From Gammaproteobacteria bacterium (lineage in GTDB: Bacteria > Pseudomonadota > Gammaproteobacteria > HyVt-429), in assembly GCA_022340345.1 (NCBI GenBank), contig JAJDOE010000078.1:1-47098 (forward strand): DNA of 47,098 bases, given 5' to 3'. Positions 28,459-37,939 of the stretch are shown one piece after another. Position numbers and translations under genes: made by a program. Positions within the stretch are counted from its first letter, which is position 1. Each line of letters opens with the position of its first letter. Below the pieces are notes generated by a model, which searched no databases, was not told the DNA's origin, and was given only the letters and a program-made list of their open reading frames with translations.

Positions 28459-30226
28459 GGCGACGGTAACCTGGATCAACGGTCCGGTGTTGCGCGCCCG
28501 GCGGCAGGGATCGTTTCACATCAAGGAGGCGGTGCACGTAGGGGCAGCGCGCCTGGTCGGCGAGGTCATCGCGCTTCGGGACGACAGCGTTACGGTGCAG
28601 GTTTTTGAAGACACCACCGGCCTTCGGCCCGGCGACCTGGTTCAAGGTCTCGGTACCGGCCTGGTGGTGGAATTGGGCCCCGGATTGCTCGGCCAGTTGT
28701 TCGATGGCATCCAGCGCCCACTGCGGGCGCTGGGCGAGTTGTATGGCGACCTGGTGCCGGTAGGGCTTTCGGTGCCACCGCTGGACCGGGAACGGGCCTG
28801 GGCGTTTCGCCCGGTGCTGGAAGCGGGACTAGCCGTGCCGGTGGGAGCCGTTATCGGCGAAGTGCAGGAGACGGTGGGGATCGTGAACCGGGTTCTGGTG
28901 CCAGCCGCCGCCGCGGGTACCCTGGAGTGGATTGCGGAGGAGGGCGAATACCGGATCGAGGAACCGGTAGCGCGTACCCGTAGCCCGGATGGGATCGTCC
29001 AGGAAATCGCGCTGCTTCGGCGTGCCCCCATCCGTGCACCGGCGCCGGTAGGCGAACGCTTCGCACCGGCCATACCCCTGGTTACCGGGCAACGGATACT
29101 GGATACGCTGTTTCCGGTGGGCAAGGGTGGTGCGGCGACTTTGCCGGGAGGCTTTGGCACCGGAAAAACGATCCTGCAGCAGACCCTGGCCAAATGGTGC
29201 GATGCGGACATTATTCTTTACATCGGTTGCGGCGAGCGCGGCAATGAGATGGCCAGCATCCTGACGGAATTTCCCGGGTTGACGGACCCGCGAAATGGTC
29301 GCCCGCTGATGGAGCGAACCGTAGTGATCGCCAATACATCAAACATGCCGGTTGCCGCTCGCGAGGCATCCATCTACACCGGCATCAGCATTGCCGAGTA
29401 CTTCCGCGACCAGGGCTACCACGTAGCGGTGCTGGCAGATTCCATTTCGCGCTGGGCCGAGGCGTTGCGGGAAATCTCCGGCCGCCTGGAAGAATTGCCG
29501 GCGGAGGAGGGGTATCCGGCCTATCTGCCCAGTCGCCTGGCGGAGTTTTTTGAGCGAGCCGGCAGGGTGACGACGCTGGCGGGTGCCGAGGCGTCGGTGA
29601 CCGTGGTTGGCGCCGTCTCGCCGCCAGGCGGTGATTTCTCCGAGCCGGTGTCCGCCCACGCACGCCGCTTCGCGCGCTGTTTCTGGGCGTTGGATCGGGA
29701 GCGTGCCCAGGCACGTTTCTACCCGGCGGTACATCCACTGCAAAGCTATTCCGGCTATGTGGACCAGCTGGAACGCTGGTGGCAGGACCGTGATGATCTG
29801 CATTGGAGGGAGCGGCGGGATCGCTTGCTTCGCCTTCTGGAAAAACAGGCGAAACTGGAACGCATGGCCAAGATTGTCGGCCGCGATGCGCTCCCGGCGG
29901 AACAGCGCCTGGTGCTGGCCTGTGCCGAGATCGGCACGGAGGCCATTCTCCGGCAGAACGCCTACTCGGAGCAGGATGCGTTTTGCGCGCCGCGCAAGCA
30001 GGTCGCTATGTTGCGGGTCCTGTGTCACTTTTTTGACCAGGCGGAAGCCGCGGTGGCACGGGGAATCGATCCCGATGCGCTGCTCACTCTGCCAGTGGTT
30101 CGCAAGCTGCAGCGGATGGGCGAGGACATCGCCGGCGACGATCCGGAGTCTTTTCGTGCGTTGCAGGCAGAGATCGACATCGCGATCGCCGGGTTGGAGT
30201 TACCGGCGGAGGTGGAAAGTGCCTGA
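28451..30226 (+). CDS. V/A-type ATPase catalytic subunit A
   Basis: A 591-residue catalytic subunit from the ATG at 28451, which overlaps the end of subunit E. It begins MAEATVTWINGPVLRARRQG (beta barrel). The typical non-homologous insert of A subunits occupies about 110-200. The P-loop is GGFGTGKT (about 233-240), with the catalytic Glu in YIGCGERGNEMASIL. SISRWAEALREISGRLEELPAEEGYPAYL is the classic A-subunit stretch, split here as SISRWAEALREISGRLEELP then AEEGYPAYL. It hydrolyses or makes ATP at three sites in the A3B3 head. Confidence 0.96.
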   Translation: MAEATVTWINGPVLRARRQGSFHIKEAVHVGAARLVGEVIALRDDSVTVQVFEDTTGLRPGDLVQGLGTGLVVELGPGLLGQLFDGIQRPLRALGELYGDLVPVGLSVPPLDRERAWAFRPVLEAGLAVPVGAVIGEVQETVGIVNRVLVPAAAAGTLEWIAEEGEYRIEEPVARTRSPDGIVQEIALLRRAPIRAPAPVGERFAPAIPLVTGQRILDTLFPVGKGGAATLPGGFGTGKTILQQTLAKWCDADIILYIGCGERGNEMASILTEFPGLTDPRNGRPLMERTVVIANTSNMPVAAREASIYTGISIAEYFRDQGYHVAVLADSISRWAEALREISGRLEELPAEEGYPAYLPSRLAEFFERAGRVTTLAGAEASVTVVGAVSPPGGDFSEPVSAHARRFARCFWALDRERAQARFYPAVHPLQSYSGYVDQLERWWQDRDDLHWRERRDRLLRLLEKQAKLERMAKIVGRDALPAEQRLVLACAEIGTEAILRQNAYSEQDAFCAPRKQVAMLRVLCHFFDQAEAAVARGIDPDALLTLPVVRKLQRMGEDIAGDDPESFRALQAEIDIAIAGLELPAEVESA

Positions 30227-31631
30227 ACCCCGGTTACAGGACCGCTTGCTGCATACCGGAATCGAGGCCATGCGCGGACCGCTTCTGTTTGCGCGCAACA
30301 CCCGGGGCGTGGGGTTGTACGAAAGTGTCGAGGTGCTTGATGTCAACGATCAGGCGCGACTGGGTCGGGTGGTTGCCATCGATGCGGACAACGCCGTGAT
30401 TGAGGTGTTCCAGGGGCTCGACGGATTGTCGCTGGATGAAACCCGCATACGCTTCCTGGGTGAGCCGGTGGAGATGGATGTGGGCCCTCGCATGCTGGGC
30501 CGGGTCTTTGGCGGGTCCGGCCAGCCGATCGATGGCGGGCCGCGCATTGTCGCGCGGGATCGGCAACGCATCGACGGGCTGGCGATCAACCCGGCGCGGC
30601 GCGAGGTGCCCAGCGAGTTTATCGAGACCGGGATCTCCGCCATCGATGTCATGAATTCCCTGGTGCGAGGCCAGAAGCTTCCGATCTTTTCCGGCAGCGG
30701 GCTCGCCCATGATCGCCTGGCATCCACCATCGCTCGCTTTGTTCGTCTTCGTGGCGACCAGAATGAACAGTTCGCGGTCGTGTTCGCCGCGATTGGCGTT
30801 ACCTTTGATACCGCGGAGCGATTTCGCCGAGAAATGGACGACTACGGCGCACTGGAACACATTGCACTGTTTCTCAACCTGGCCAGCGATCCCGGCACGG
30901 AACGACTGCTTACGCCGCGGGTTGCGCTGACCTGCGCCGAGTACCTCGCCTATTCCGAGGATCGCCACGTATTGGTGATCCTTACCGATATGACGAACTA
31001 CTGCGAGGCACTCCGCGAGGTGTCTACCAGCCACGAAGAGATTCCGTCCCGCAAGGGGTATCCCGGATACATGTACTCGGACCTGGCTGCAATCTACGAA
31101 CGTGCCGGGCGGATTCGCGGGCGCGCGGGGTCGGTAACGCAATTGCCAATCCTGACGATGCCCGGTGATGACATTACCCATCCGATCCCGGACCTGTCCG
31201 GCTACATCACCGAAGGACAGATTGTTCTCGGGCGGGACCTGGATCGGCGCGGCGTTTTCCCGGCCATCGACCTGCTGCCCTGCCTGTCCCGCCTGATGCC
31301 GGAAGGAATCGGAAACGGGCGCACCCATGCCGACCATCCGGCGCTGGCCCGGCAGCTATACACGGTTTACGCCCAGGCGCAGCGGTTGCGCCTGCTTTCG
31401 TCGGTAGTAGGGGAAGAGGGCCTTTCACCCAGTGATCGCATCGTGCTGGGTTTCGGGACGCGCATGGAGGAGCGATTTTTGCACCAGGGTAGCGAGCGCC
31501 GAAGCCTGGAACACAGTATGGATATCGCGTGGCAACTGCTCGCGGCGCTGCCGGAGGAAGTTTTGCTCCGGCTGAGTGACGAGCAGATCGAACGACAGAT
31601 CCGGAGTCGGCGTGCCAACCGAACTGAGTAA
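30219..31631 (+). CDS. V/A-type ATPase subunit B
   Basis: A 470-residue regulatory nucleotide-binding subunit. The GTG at 30219 follows GGAGG at six nucleotides and overlaps the end of subunit A by 8 bp. Family motifs include LGRVFGGSGQPIDGGP, EFIETGISAIDVMNSLVRGQ and PIFSGSGLAHDRLA in place of a true P-loop, as expected for non-catalytic B, then LTDMTNYCEALREVSTSHEE split as LTDMTNYCEALREVS and TSHEEIPSRKGYPGYMYSDL. The arginine finger lies in the same region. It overlaps subunit D by 20 bp. Confidence 0.96.
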   Translation: MPEPRLQDRLLHTGIEAMRGPLLFARNTRGVGLYESVEVLDVNDQARLGRVVAIDADNAVIEVFQGLDGLSLDETRIRFLGEPVEMDVGPRMLGRVFGGSGQPIDGGPRIVARDRQRIDGLAINPARREVPSEFIETGISAIDVMNSLVRGQKLPIFSGSGLAHDRLASTIARFVRLRGDQNEQFAVVFAAIGVTFDTAERFRREMDDYGALEHIALFLNLASDPGTERLLTPRVALTCAEYLAYSEDRHVLVILTDMTNYCEALREVSTSHEEIPSRKGYPGYMYSDLAAIYERAGRIRGRAGSVTQLPILTMPGDDITHPIPDLSGYITEGQIVLGRDLDRRGVFPAIDLLPCLSRLMPEGIGNGRTHADHPALARQLYTVYAQAQRLRLLSSVVGEEGLSPSDRIVLGFGTRMEERFLHQGSERRSLEHSMDIAWQLLAALPEEVLLRLSDEQIERQIRSRRANRTE

Positions 31632-32223
31632 GGCGGCGCTGCTGGAACGGCGCGAGGAACGCGTCCTGGTAACTCAGGCGCGCCAGATTCTCGAGGAACA
31701 ACGGGACCTTCTGGCGCACCACATGATGGATCTGATCCGTGATTGCGAACGGGAGTGGCAGGAATTGCGGCCGGACTGGAAGGGCTGCGCGGAGGCCATG
31801 CGGCTTGCGTTGTTGCGGCATGGCCAGCAGGGCCTTGCGGCGCGGAGCGACACTCGCCCGGCCACTCCCCGGGGCGCCTGGCAGGAGACCCGGGTTTTCG
31901 GCGCCCGCCAGGTTGAAGGCCGACCGCAGGCCGGCACGCCGCCGGTGGCGGAGGAAGCGGTATGGGGCCGGTCGGTGGAAATGGAGGTTTTGGTGGAAGC
32001 CTTGCGCGGGTTTTTAGCGCGGCTCGCTGCCAGTGCCGCGCGCAGAAACAACCTGGAACGACTGGCGGACGCATTCGCGCGCACCAATCGGCGAGTGAAC
32101 GCGTTGGAATACGTACTGCTGCCGGAACTGCGTCAGAGCATCAAGTCGCTGGAGTCCCAGCTGGATGAAGCCGAGCGGGAACACCTGGCGCGGGTGCATT
32201 TCGCCAAGCGGCGACGCGCTTAA
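31612..32223 (+). CDS. V/A-type ATPase subunit D (central rotor shaft)
   Basis: A 203-residue helical protein from the GTG at 31612, preceded by GGAG. The two long antiparallel helices at the N- and C-termini form the rotor shaft; the C-terminal helix contains RRVNALEYVLLPELRQSI, the family signature (R-R-V-N-A-L-E). The middle part (about 75-130) is Pro/Gly/Arg rich and poorly conserved. It is the last gene of the ATPase operon; the convergent mepK stop lies 52 bp on. Confidence 0.93.
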   Translation: MPTELSKAALLERREERVLVTQARQILEEQRDLLAHHMMDLIRDCEREWQELRPDWKGCAEAMRLALLRHGQQGLAARSDTRPATPRGAWQETRVFGARQVEGRPQAGTPPVAEEAVWGRSVEMEVLVEALRGFLARLAASAARRNNLERLADAFARTNRRVNALEYVLLPELRQSIKSLESQLDEAEREHLARVHFAKRRRA

Positions 32224-32275
32224 AATAAAGGTGTTTCGGTTTTGGCTTTCGCGGCGGGTTCGCCGTGGGCGAGGC

Positions 32276-32860
32276 TTACCAGTGGCGGACCCGGCCGGTA
32301 TCCAGGTGGACGAATTCCGGGCGCGGGTAGTAGCCGACGCCGCCGGCGCGCAGGTCCAGCGCGGCCTTGCGCAGGTCTTTCAACACCACGCCCGGCAGCC
32401 GAACATCGATGGCCTTACCCTCCATGTGCAGGCTGCGTTTCGCCACGCCGCTGCTGGCCTTGCGCAGGCGGGCGTTGGTGGCGGGAGAGCGGTAGCCGGA
32501 TATGACGTGGAAGGGCTTCGTCACTCGCAGCCGGCCCTGCACCTGGTGGAGCAGATCCAGCAGCTGCGGATCGATAGCCCGCACCTCGTTGGAGCGATGG
32601 TCGCGCAATACGTGGTTGATTTCCGCCAGCGCGTCATCCAGGTACCTGCCCCGTTCCCAGTAGGTGGCGTGCAGGCGTTCAGCGGTGTGGGTATTGACGA
32701 AAGTCAGGGACCGGACATCTTTGGCGGCGAGCCGGGCTACGGCGGCCGGTGCCCCGAGCAGGCTGGCGGCGCCGGCGCACCCGCGCAGGAAGGCGCGGCG
32801 CTGAAGGCAGGGGCCTTCGGCGGGCGCGATGGTCGGCTTCCGATCGGGGGTCTCGGACAT
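32276..32860 (-). CDS. mepK: MepK-like murein endopeptidase (DUF882, peptidase M15 fold)
   Basis: A 194-residue exported zinc peptidase. The ATG at 32860 gives MSETPDRKPT followed by a Tat-like signal (LQRRAFLRGCAGAAS). The metal-binding motif is HMEGKAIDV, with a second His in FVHLDTGRVRHW, and SGYRSPATNARL is the conserved family stretch. E. coli MepK (YcbK) cleaves meso-DAP-meso-DAP (3-3) crosslinks in peptidoglycan. It lies 65 bp downstream of ldtD in the same direction, the same pairing as ycbB-ycbK in E. coli, so the crosslink maker and cutter probably share a transcript. Confidence 0.88.
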   Translation of the reverse strand: MSETPDRKPTIAPAEGPCLQRRAFLRGCAGAASLLGAPAAVARLAAKDVRSLTFVNTHTAERLHATYWERGRYLDDALAEINHVLRDHRSNEVRAIDPQLLDLLHQVQGRLRVTKPFHVISGYRSPATNARLRKASSGVAKRSLHMEGKAIDVRLPGVVLKDLRKAALDLRAGGVGYYPRPEFVHLDTGRVRHW

Positions 32861-32925
32861 GGCGGCGGATTCTCCCCTAATCCCGCCCCGAAATGCAACG
32901 CCCGGCCGGGCCCGGCTTTTTTGCC

Positions 32926-34578
32926 CTACCGGCAACCGGGGTCCTTGCCACAGTCGCAGGTCGCGATCCGCGCGTTCCGGCCATACAGGTCGGTCCGGAA
33001 CTGCACGGTGTCCTGTTGGTCCACCCAGGCCGTGAAATAGGCGACATACACCGGCACGCTCTCGGGCAGCCGTACGACCTGTGCCTCGCCCCGGTCCATC
33101 AGTTCCCGTATCCGCGATGCTGGCCAGTTTTCCGCGTCATTGCGCACGAACGCGGCTACCGCGGCCGGATCTTCCAGGCGGATGCAACCCGAGCTCAGGG
33201 CGCGATTCGGTTTCTCGAACAAGGCGGGGTTTGGCGTGTCATGCAGGAAGATCCCGAACGGGTTGCTGACTGGAAATTTGATGCGGCCGAGGGAGTTTCC
33301 GGGCCCGGGGTCCTGGCGCAGGAAATAGGGAAAATCCGCTGCGGACACCCGGGTCCAGTCGATGGCCGCGGGGTCCAGTTCCCGGGTACGGCCGGCGTCG
33401 GCGAATACCCGGATGGACTTGCGTGGGAGATATCCCGGATCCTTGCGTTGTTTGGGCAGCAGGTCCCGGGTCGCGATGCTGCGTGGCACATACCACAGCG
33501 GGTTCAGGATAAAACGGTCCAGGGTGCCGGAAAAGGCCGGCGTGGCCCGGCTGCGCATGCCCGCGATGACGCGCATGGCGAGCAGCGTCCTGTCTTCGAC
33601 GATCCCCTCGATCTGAAAGCCCGCCACGTTGACCAGCAGATAGCGACGTCCCAGTTGCCGCGGCATCCAGCGCCAGCGTTCCAGGTTGCTGGCGATCTGT
33701 CGCGCCCGTTCACTGGCCGTCACGTTCAGTGCCGCGCGGGTGGCCCGGCCTACCCGGCCGTCCGCCGCCAGGCCGTGGCGGCGCTGGAAGCGCAGCACCG
33801 CGTCCCGCAGCGTCGCGTCAAACAAGCCGCCGGTCGAGATTTCGCTGGCCGGCAGGTCTCCACTACGGGCCAGCCGCTCCCGCAACACGCCCACCTGCGG
33901 GTGGGCGATGCCGGATTCCAGGGTCGGCCCGGACGGTAGCGAGGGCCAGCCACCCCACGCCACCAGCTCACGGTAGTGCTGGTAGGCCTTGCGCAGGCGG
34001 GCGTATGGCAAATGCGGCGGCCGCAGACCGGCAATCACGGTCTCCATGTCCGCGGCGGATGCGGGTTCCTTCAGCCGCGTAAGGGGCTCCAGGGGCGTCG
34101 CCTGGATGTGCCAGCGACGGTCGGACCGGCGCCGTTCCGCGTCGCCGTTGGCGAGCCGCCCGCCGTAGGTGCGGAAGGCGTTGGTGAGTTCCAGTTCAAG
34201 GCGAGCGAGCTCCGTTGCGTCGCGCCCGCGTCCGCGGCCCTCCGGTTCTTCCGGTAGCGGCGGGTCGGCCGTGAGCGCATCGGCAACGATGGCGTCGCGC
34301 AGCTGCGTGATCATCGCGCTCGCGGCCGCTCCGGGACCGGTGGCATGTACCCAATACGGTCGGTAGTTTCGCCGCGCATAAAAATCGGCGATGGCGGCGG
34401 ACGCCCTCGGAGGGACGGCCGGGACAGGCCCGGGTGTGCGCAGCAGTTCGCCCAGCGCTGCGGATAGCTTGGCGTCACGAGGTGCTGACCACGCCATCTC
34501 CGATGCCTGGCCAAACATCAGCAACACGGCGAGCCACCAGCAGCGTGGAAACCGAAGGTAGGTGTCGGACTGGCTCAC
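32926..34578 (-). CDS. ldtD: L,D-transpeptidase of the LdtD (YcbB) family
   Basis: A 550-residue periplasmic enzyme. Residues 1-31 form a signal peptide (hydrophobic stretch WWLAVLLMFG, then AWSAP). A peptidoglycan-binding fold lies around 235-300 (LRFQRRHGLAADGRVG). The YkuD catalytic domain covers about 300-490, with HDTPNP and the nucleophile Cys465 in ALSSGCIRLEDP. The enzyme makes 3-3 crosslinks between DAP residues of stem peptides. An odd feature is the extreme C-terminus, TCDCGKDPGC, with three cysteines in seven residues; this is not typical of the family. Confidence 0.93.
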   Translation of the reverse strand: MSQSDTYLRFPRCWWLAVLLMFGQASEMAWSAPRDAKLSAALGELLRTPGPVPAVPPRASAAIADFYARRNYRPYWVHATGPGAAASAMITQLRDAIVADALTADPPLPEEPEGRGRGRDATELARLELELTNAFRTYGGRLANGDAERRRSDRRWHIQATPLEPLTRLKEPASAADMETVIAGLRPPHLPYARLRKAYQHYRELVAWGGWPSLPSGPTLESGIAHPQVGVLRERLARSGDLPASEISTGGLFDATLRDAVLRFQRRHGLAADGRVGRATRAALNVTASERARQIASNLERWRWMPRQLGRRYLLVNVAGFQIEGIVEDRTLLAMRVIAGMRSRATPAFSGTLDRFILNPLWYVPRSIATRDLLPKQRKDPGYLPRKSIRVFADAGRTRELDPAAIDWTRVSAADFPYFLRQDPGPGNSLGRIKFPVSNPFGIFLHDTPNPALFEKPNRALSSGCIRLEDPAAVAAFVRNDAENWPASRIRELMDRGEAQVVRLPESVPVYVAYFTAWVDQQDTVQFRTDLYGRNARIATCDCGKDPGCR

Positions 34579-34838
34579 GGGTTCGGGAATAATCGGTCAG
34601 CGGTCATGACCACCAGGCTTGGACGGATCCGCTTGCCGCGTGCGATCCCCAGCGAAAGAGTGCAGTCTGCCTCTGGCGGTCACGGTTTTACAAGTGTCGG
34701 GGCGGGGAGGCAGGCACGGACGCTGCTGGCGATGCCGATCGCAACGGCCCGTCGCGCCTGCTGGTCCTGCAGGCTTGCCGGGTAGCTTGGCTGGGAGTAG
34801 TTTTCCAGAGAATTGCCCAGTGGATGGAGGAGGAAGCA
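34579..34838. other. intergenic region between ldtD and the secreted-protein pair
   Basis: 260 bp between divergent genes. It must hold promoters for both, but I could not pick out convincing elements. The ribosome binding site of the plus-strand gene is unusually strong: GGAGGAGGAAG directly before the ATG at 34839. Confidence 0.4.
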
Positions 34839-36116
34839 ATGGGGAACCGGAGCGCGGCAGGAAACGGTATCTGGTCCAGTTGGCTGGCGTTGGTGCTGAT
34901 TAGCATGGCGTTACCCGCGACGGCGGACACGTATCGCCTGAGTCTTGAACAGGTGGAGGTGGTTCGGCAGCGGGAAGCGAGCGGTGACCGCCCTTATATT
35001 GTCATGATCCCCTTCCAGAGCCGTTTCAGCAGTCGCCGGGAGCGGCCGACCCGAACCTGGCTCATTGAAAGCGAGCCCCATGACTGGGTCAGCAAAGGGC
35101 GATACAACTCCGCCCTGCGCGGGCGGGACCACATGCGCACTGGCGACCGGCTGCGGATTCCTTCGTGGATGGGTATCGCCGAGTGGCAGGGTATCGAGAT
35201 GGTGGATGCCGGCGGGCTGCCGTATCTGTTCGGCGCGATCATTATCGCCCTGGACAATAACAATACGCCACCGCATGCGGTACGCAACCTGTTGAACCAG
35301 GTTAAGGATCACCTGCAGACGCTGCTCGTGCGGGAGATTGAAAGCGGCCGCATTCTTCAGGGGATCAACATTACGGATCCGGATGCCATTACCGCGCGTC
35401 TCAACGAGCGCGTTCCCGAACTTGCGAACAGCCTGGTTTCCAATCTCGGCTTCGATATCTTTGACTGGACATTCGGCTCCACTTTCAACCCGGACAAGCT
35501 CACCGGGATCAAGGTGTACCTGTGGCCCGGTATTCGAGGTGTCCGCAGCGGATCGCGTGGCGGGAGTTACACCCTGGCCGGGGACCCGCTTGATTGGCAT
35601 GCGGAGTGGGGCGCCCCCCCGGCCGATTCAATGACGCTGAATTTTGTCAGCCGGGGTGCCGGGGCCGAGTACCGGATCACCGGGCGTGCTTTCCTGCACA
35701 GCCGGTCTGCGGCCAGTGGCACATCGGCCACCGGCCCCACGAGCCGCAACCTTGAGGTGTGGCTGCACACCGGAGGGGACGATCTGCGCGCCAACAGTAC
35801 GGTGGACGTAACACTGGTTCCTGCGAGCGGCGCTTCGCAATTGTTTCGCAACGTGAATCACGGGCAGGAGCTGCGGCGAAATTCCGACCGGACTTTCCGC
35901 CTGACTCTGCCGTCGGCATGGCGTGCATCGGACGTGCGCGAAGTTCAGATTCGTTTCCACAGCAACAAGCGCGACCCGCTGGACACTGGGGACAATTGGG
36001 ACTTGCTGGGGGTCCGTGTGAATCTCGGGTCCACCGTGGTATTGACGCGCCAGGGCCAGCCATTGCACCGTTTTAGTGGCCAACAGCCCTCCAAATCCCT
36101 TCCGGTGGGGCGCTAG
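34839..36116 (+). CDS. secreted protein of unknown function with a DDLR...DNWDL domain
   Basis: A 425-residue protein starting at 34839 behind GGAGGAGGAAG. A signal peptide covers residues 1-30 (hydrophobic SSWLALVLISMALPATADTY region). Residues 30-200 are unrecognised and contain a GLPYLFGAIIIALDNNNTPP stretch. The C-terminal 115 residues contain EVWLHTGGDDLRANSTVDVTL and, near the end, DNWDLLGVRVNLG. This TGGDDLR ... DNWDL pattern recurs in secreted bacterial proteins as a small beta-sandwich, possibly a carbohydrate- or calcium-binding module; I know no proven function. The gene sits 9 bp before another secreted protein and likely forms a two-gene unit with it. Confidence 0.75.
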   Translation: MGNRSAAGNGIWSSWLALVLISMALPATADTYRLSLEQVEVVRQREASGDRPYIVMIPFQSRFSSRRERPTRTWLIESEPHDWVSKGRYNSALRGRDHMRTGDRLRIPSWMGIAEWQGIEMVDAGGLPYLFGAIIIALDNNNTPPHAVRNLLNQVKDHLQTLLVREIESGRILQGINITDPDAITARLNERVPELANSLVSNLGFDIFDWTFGSTFNPDKLTGIKVYLWPGIRGVRSGSRGGSYTLAGDPLDWHAEWGAPPADSMTLNFVSRGAGAEYRITGRAFLHSRSAASGTSATGPTSRNLEVWLHTGGDDLRANSTVDVTLVPASGASQLFRNVNHGQELRRNSDRTFRLTLPSAWRASDVREVQIRFHSNKRDPLDTGDNWDLLGVRVNLGSTVVLTRQGQPLHRFSGQQPSKSLPVGR

Positions 36117-36125
36117 GCGTCGGCA

Positions 36126-37478
36126 ATGGGCAAGACCCGGTGGGCGGTGCGAATCGTCGGTGGGCGGGCTCTGGCTTCGGCACTGGCCCTTTGCCTGGCT
36201 TCCGTCGCGGCGGCAGACCCGACGCTGTGCGCGCGCACGCTGCAGGGAAACGTGCCGTGGGATTACAGCGGTCACGCCAACTGGAGTGAGGTCAACCTTG
36301 AGCGGTTGTGCGCCGGGGCCGCGGACACCCAGGAGCCGGCGCGGTGCTTTGACATGTCCATGGATCGGGGGATCGATCACGGTTCCGGCAGTGCATGGGG
36401 CTGGCGGGACGGCATTGCGCTGTGTGCCGGGACCCAGGACCACCAGGCAACCATCCGTTGTTTCCGGGATCGTATCCAAACGGGGTTGTCCCGATCGGAT
36501 GCCATCTCGGCCTGCCGCTGGTCCGTAGCCGCCGTCCTGCCGCCAACGGCAGGCCCGAATTCGGCGGCAAGGGAAATCACCGCGCCCGCCCTACGCAATC
36601 TGGAATCCGCTCACCCGGCTACGACCTGGTTTCGCTCACCCGCCTCGGTGAATGGCGCCACCGGCGCTGCGCGGGTTGCCGCCAACCGGCTTCCGGGTCC
36701 TGCGGCCGGCCTGCGCAGTTTCGAGCTGCTGTTTCCCGGCGACGATCACAAGATCAACCATATCGCGGTGCTCGCCAGTGATCGGTTTGCGGATTTTGCG
36801 TTCGCGGATCGGGATGGTGGCGACCCATTTCGCGCAACGGCCGAGTGGGTGGTTTTTTCGGGCGGGCAGACCGGCACCGTCGCGGCCGCCGGGTCCGGTC
36901 GCATGAACCTGGATCTTGCGGCCGGTCCGGCCGGTTCAAGGCTGGTACTAACGGGATTTGAGTTTCGTCGCCCGGCGGGCGCCGACGCGAACGTACGGAT
37001 GCTGGGTATCCGGATGCTTCCCCGTGAGCGTGTCGCTCAGGTATGGCTGATCGACGACATGGGCATCGACCTGCGCGACGCGGCCGAGACCGCAGCATGG
37101 GTGGCAGCCGGCGGGTTGGTGTTGCCGCCGGTCGGCGGCATCGTGGCCGGCGCCGCCAGCGCGCCCGCCGCTACGCCCGGCAACATGCGTGCCTACAACG
37201 TAAAACTGCAGTACGCATGGATTCCCGGGGACGTCGTCGTGCGCGAGGGTTCCCGGTCCGGTACCTCACCATTCAATCAGCCCCGGATTCCCGCGGAGGA
37301 ACCGCTGGTTCTCCAGGGATTCGAGTTCGTGTTCGGAAACTCCGATCATCATCTCGGTGGTCTTGGTGTGACCCTGGGCGCGGAACACCATAATGTGCTG
37401 TTCCGCGACAGCGACTGGGGCGACCCGATGCAGTGGGCCGTCAGCTATCTCGTTGTTCGCGGAGATCGGGAGCGTTAA
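36126..37478 (+). CDS. secreted protein with Cys repeats and two DH...F-D-D-P beta repeats
   Basis: A 450-residue exported protein with a signal peptide (1-30, ending SVAAADP). Residues 33-130 hold a Cys-containing repeat of about 45 residues: RLCAGAADTQEPARCF ... GSGSAWGWRDGIALC, then AGTQDHQATIRCF ... SRSDAISAC. The rest has two beta-rich repeats about 200 residues apart. Each starts with F-E-[LF]-x-F-x-x-x-D-H and ends with F-x-D-x-D-x-x-D-P and a hydrophobic W-V/L-V-V stretch (AFADRDGGDPF near 215; LFRDSDWGDPM near 430). A GA-rich hydrophobic segment (about 320-355) sits between. The function is unknown; a surface or extracellular binding role is plausible given duplicated beta modules. 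Confidence 0.75.
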   Translation: MGKTRWAVRIVGGRALASALALCLASVAAADPTLCARTLQGNVPWDYSGHANWSEVNLERLCAGAADTQEPARCFDMSMDRGIDHGSGSAWGWRDGIALCAGTQDHQATIRCFRDRIQTGLSRSDAISACRWSVAAVLPPTAGPNSAAREITAPALRNLESAHPATTWFRSPASVNGATGAARVAANRLPGPAAGLRSFELLFPGDDHKINHIAVLASDRFADFAFADRDGGDPFRATAEWVVFSGGQTGTVAAAGSGRMNLDLAAGPAGSRLVLTGFEFRRPAGADANVRMLGIRMLPRERVAQVWLIDDMGIDLRDAAETAAWVAAGGLVLPPVGGIVAGAASAPAATPGNMRAYNVKLQYAWIPGDVVVREGSRSGTSPFNQPRIPAEEPLVLQGFEFVFGNSDHHLGGLGVTLGAEHHNVLFRDSDWGDPMQWAVSYLVVRGDRER

Positions 37479-37480
37479 GT

Positions 37481-37939
37481 TCAGTGCGCGGATGGTACCT
37501 TCGGTAGCCCGACCCGGTATTTGAAATACAGGTCCTTGGCGCCGCAGCCCTTGTTAGCCCAAACATGCAGGTTGGCGAAACCGCCTTCCTCGTGGGTGCC
37601 TCCGTCGGAGATCACCTCGAAAACCACCTTGCCCGGCTCCAGGGTCCCCGGAAGATTGAAGGGGGTTCCCTGGTCTTTCACTAACTGGGTTCGCGTGATC
37701 CCCGCGTAGTCAGCACTGACCTCCCATCGGACCCGCGCGGATGATCCTGAGCGGGACACGATAACCTTGTCCGCCATGCGATTGCTCAGGACGAATTTCA
37801 CTTGCCTTTGAATGCACTGGTCAACCTGCAGTTGCGGCGACGTGCGTGGCACCGCGACCGGGGGAGCGGCCTGCGCGAGCAACGGAAAGGCGATGAGCGC
37901 CCACGCACCGAGCGAGCGGCGACGGTGTTTTGAGTACAT
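37481..37939 (-). CDS. small secreted protein of unknown function
   Basis: A 152-residue protein starting at the ATG at 37939, which is preceded by GGAGGTTGGAG. A signal peptide is clear (MYSKHRRRSLGAWALIAFPL, cleavage near AQAAPP). The mature part has a single pair of cysteines (QVDQCIQRQ and NKGCGAKD) that could form a disulfide, and ends VGLPKVPSAH. It is 2 bp from the end of the preceding plus-strand gene and points toward it. I do not recognise the family. Confidence 0.75.
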   Translation of the reverse strand: MYSKHRRRSLGAWALIAFPLLAQAAPPVAVPRTSPQLQVDQCIQRQVKFVLSNRMADKVIVSRSGSSARVRWEVSADYAGITRTQLVKDQGTPFNLPGTLEPGKVVFEVISDGGTHEEGGFANLHVWANKGCGAKDLYFKYRVGLPKVPSAH

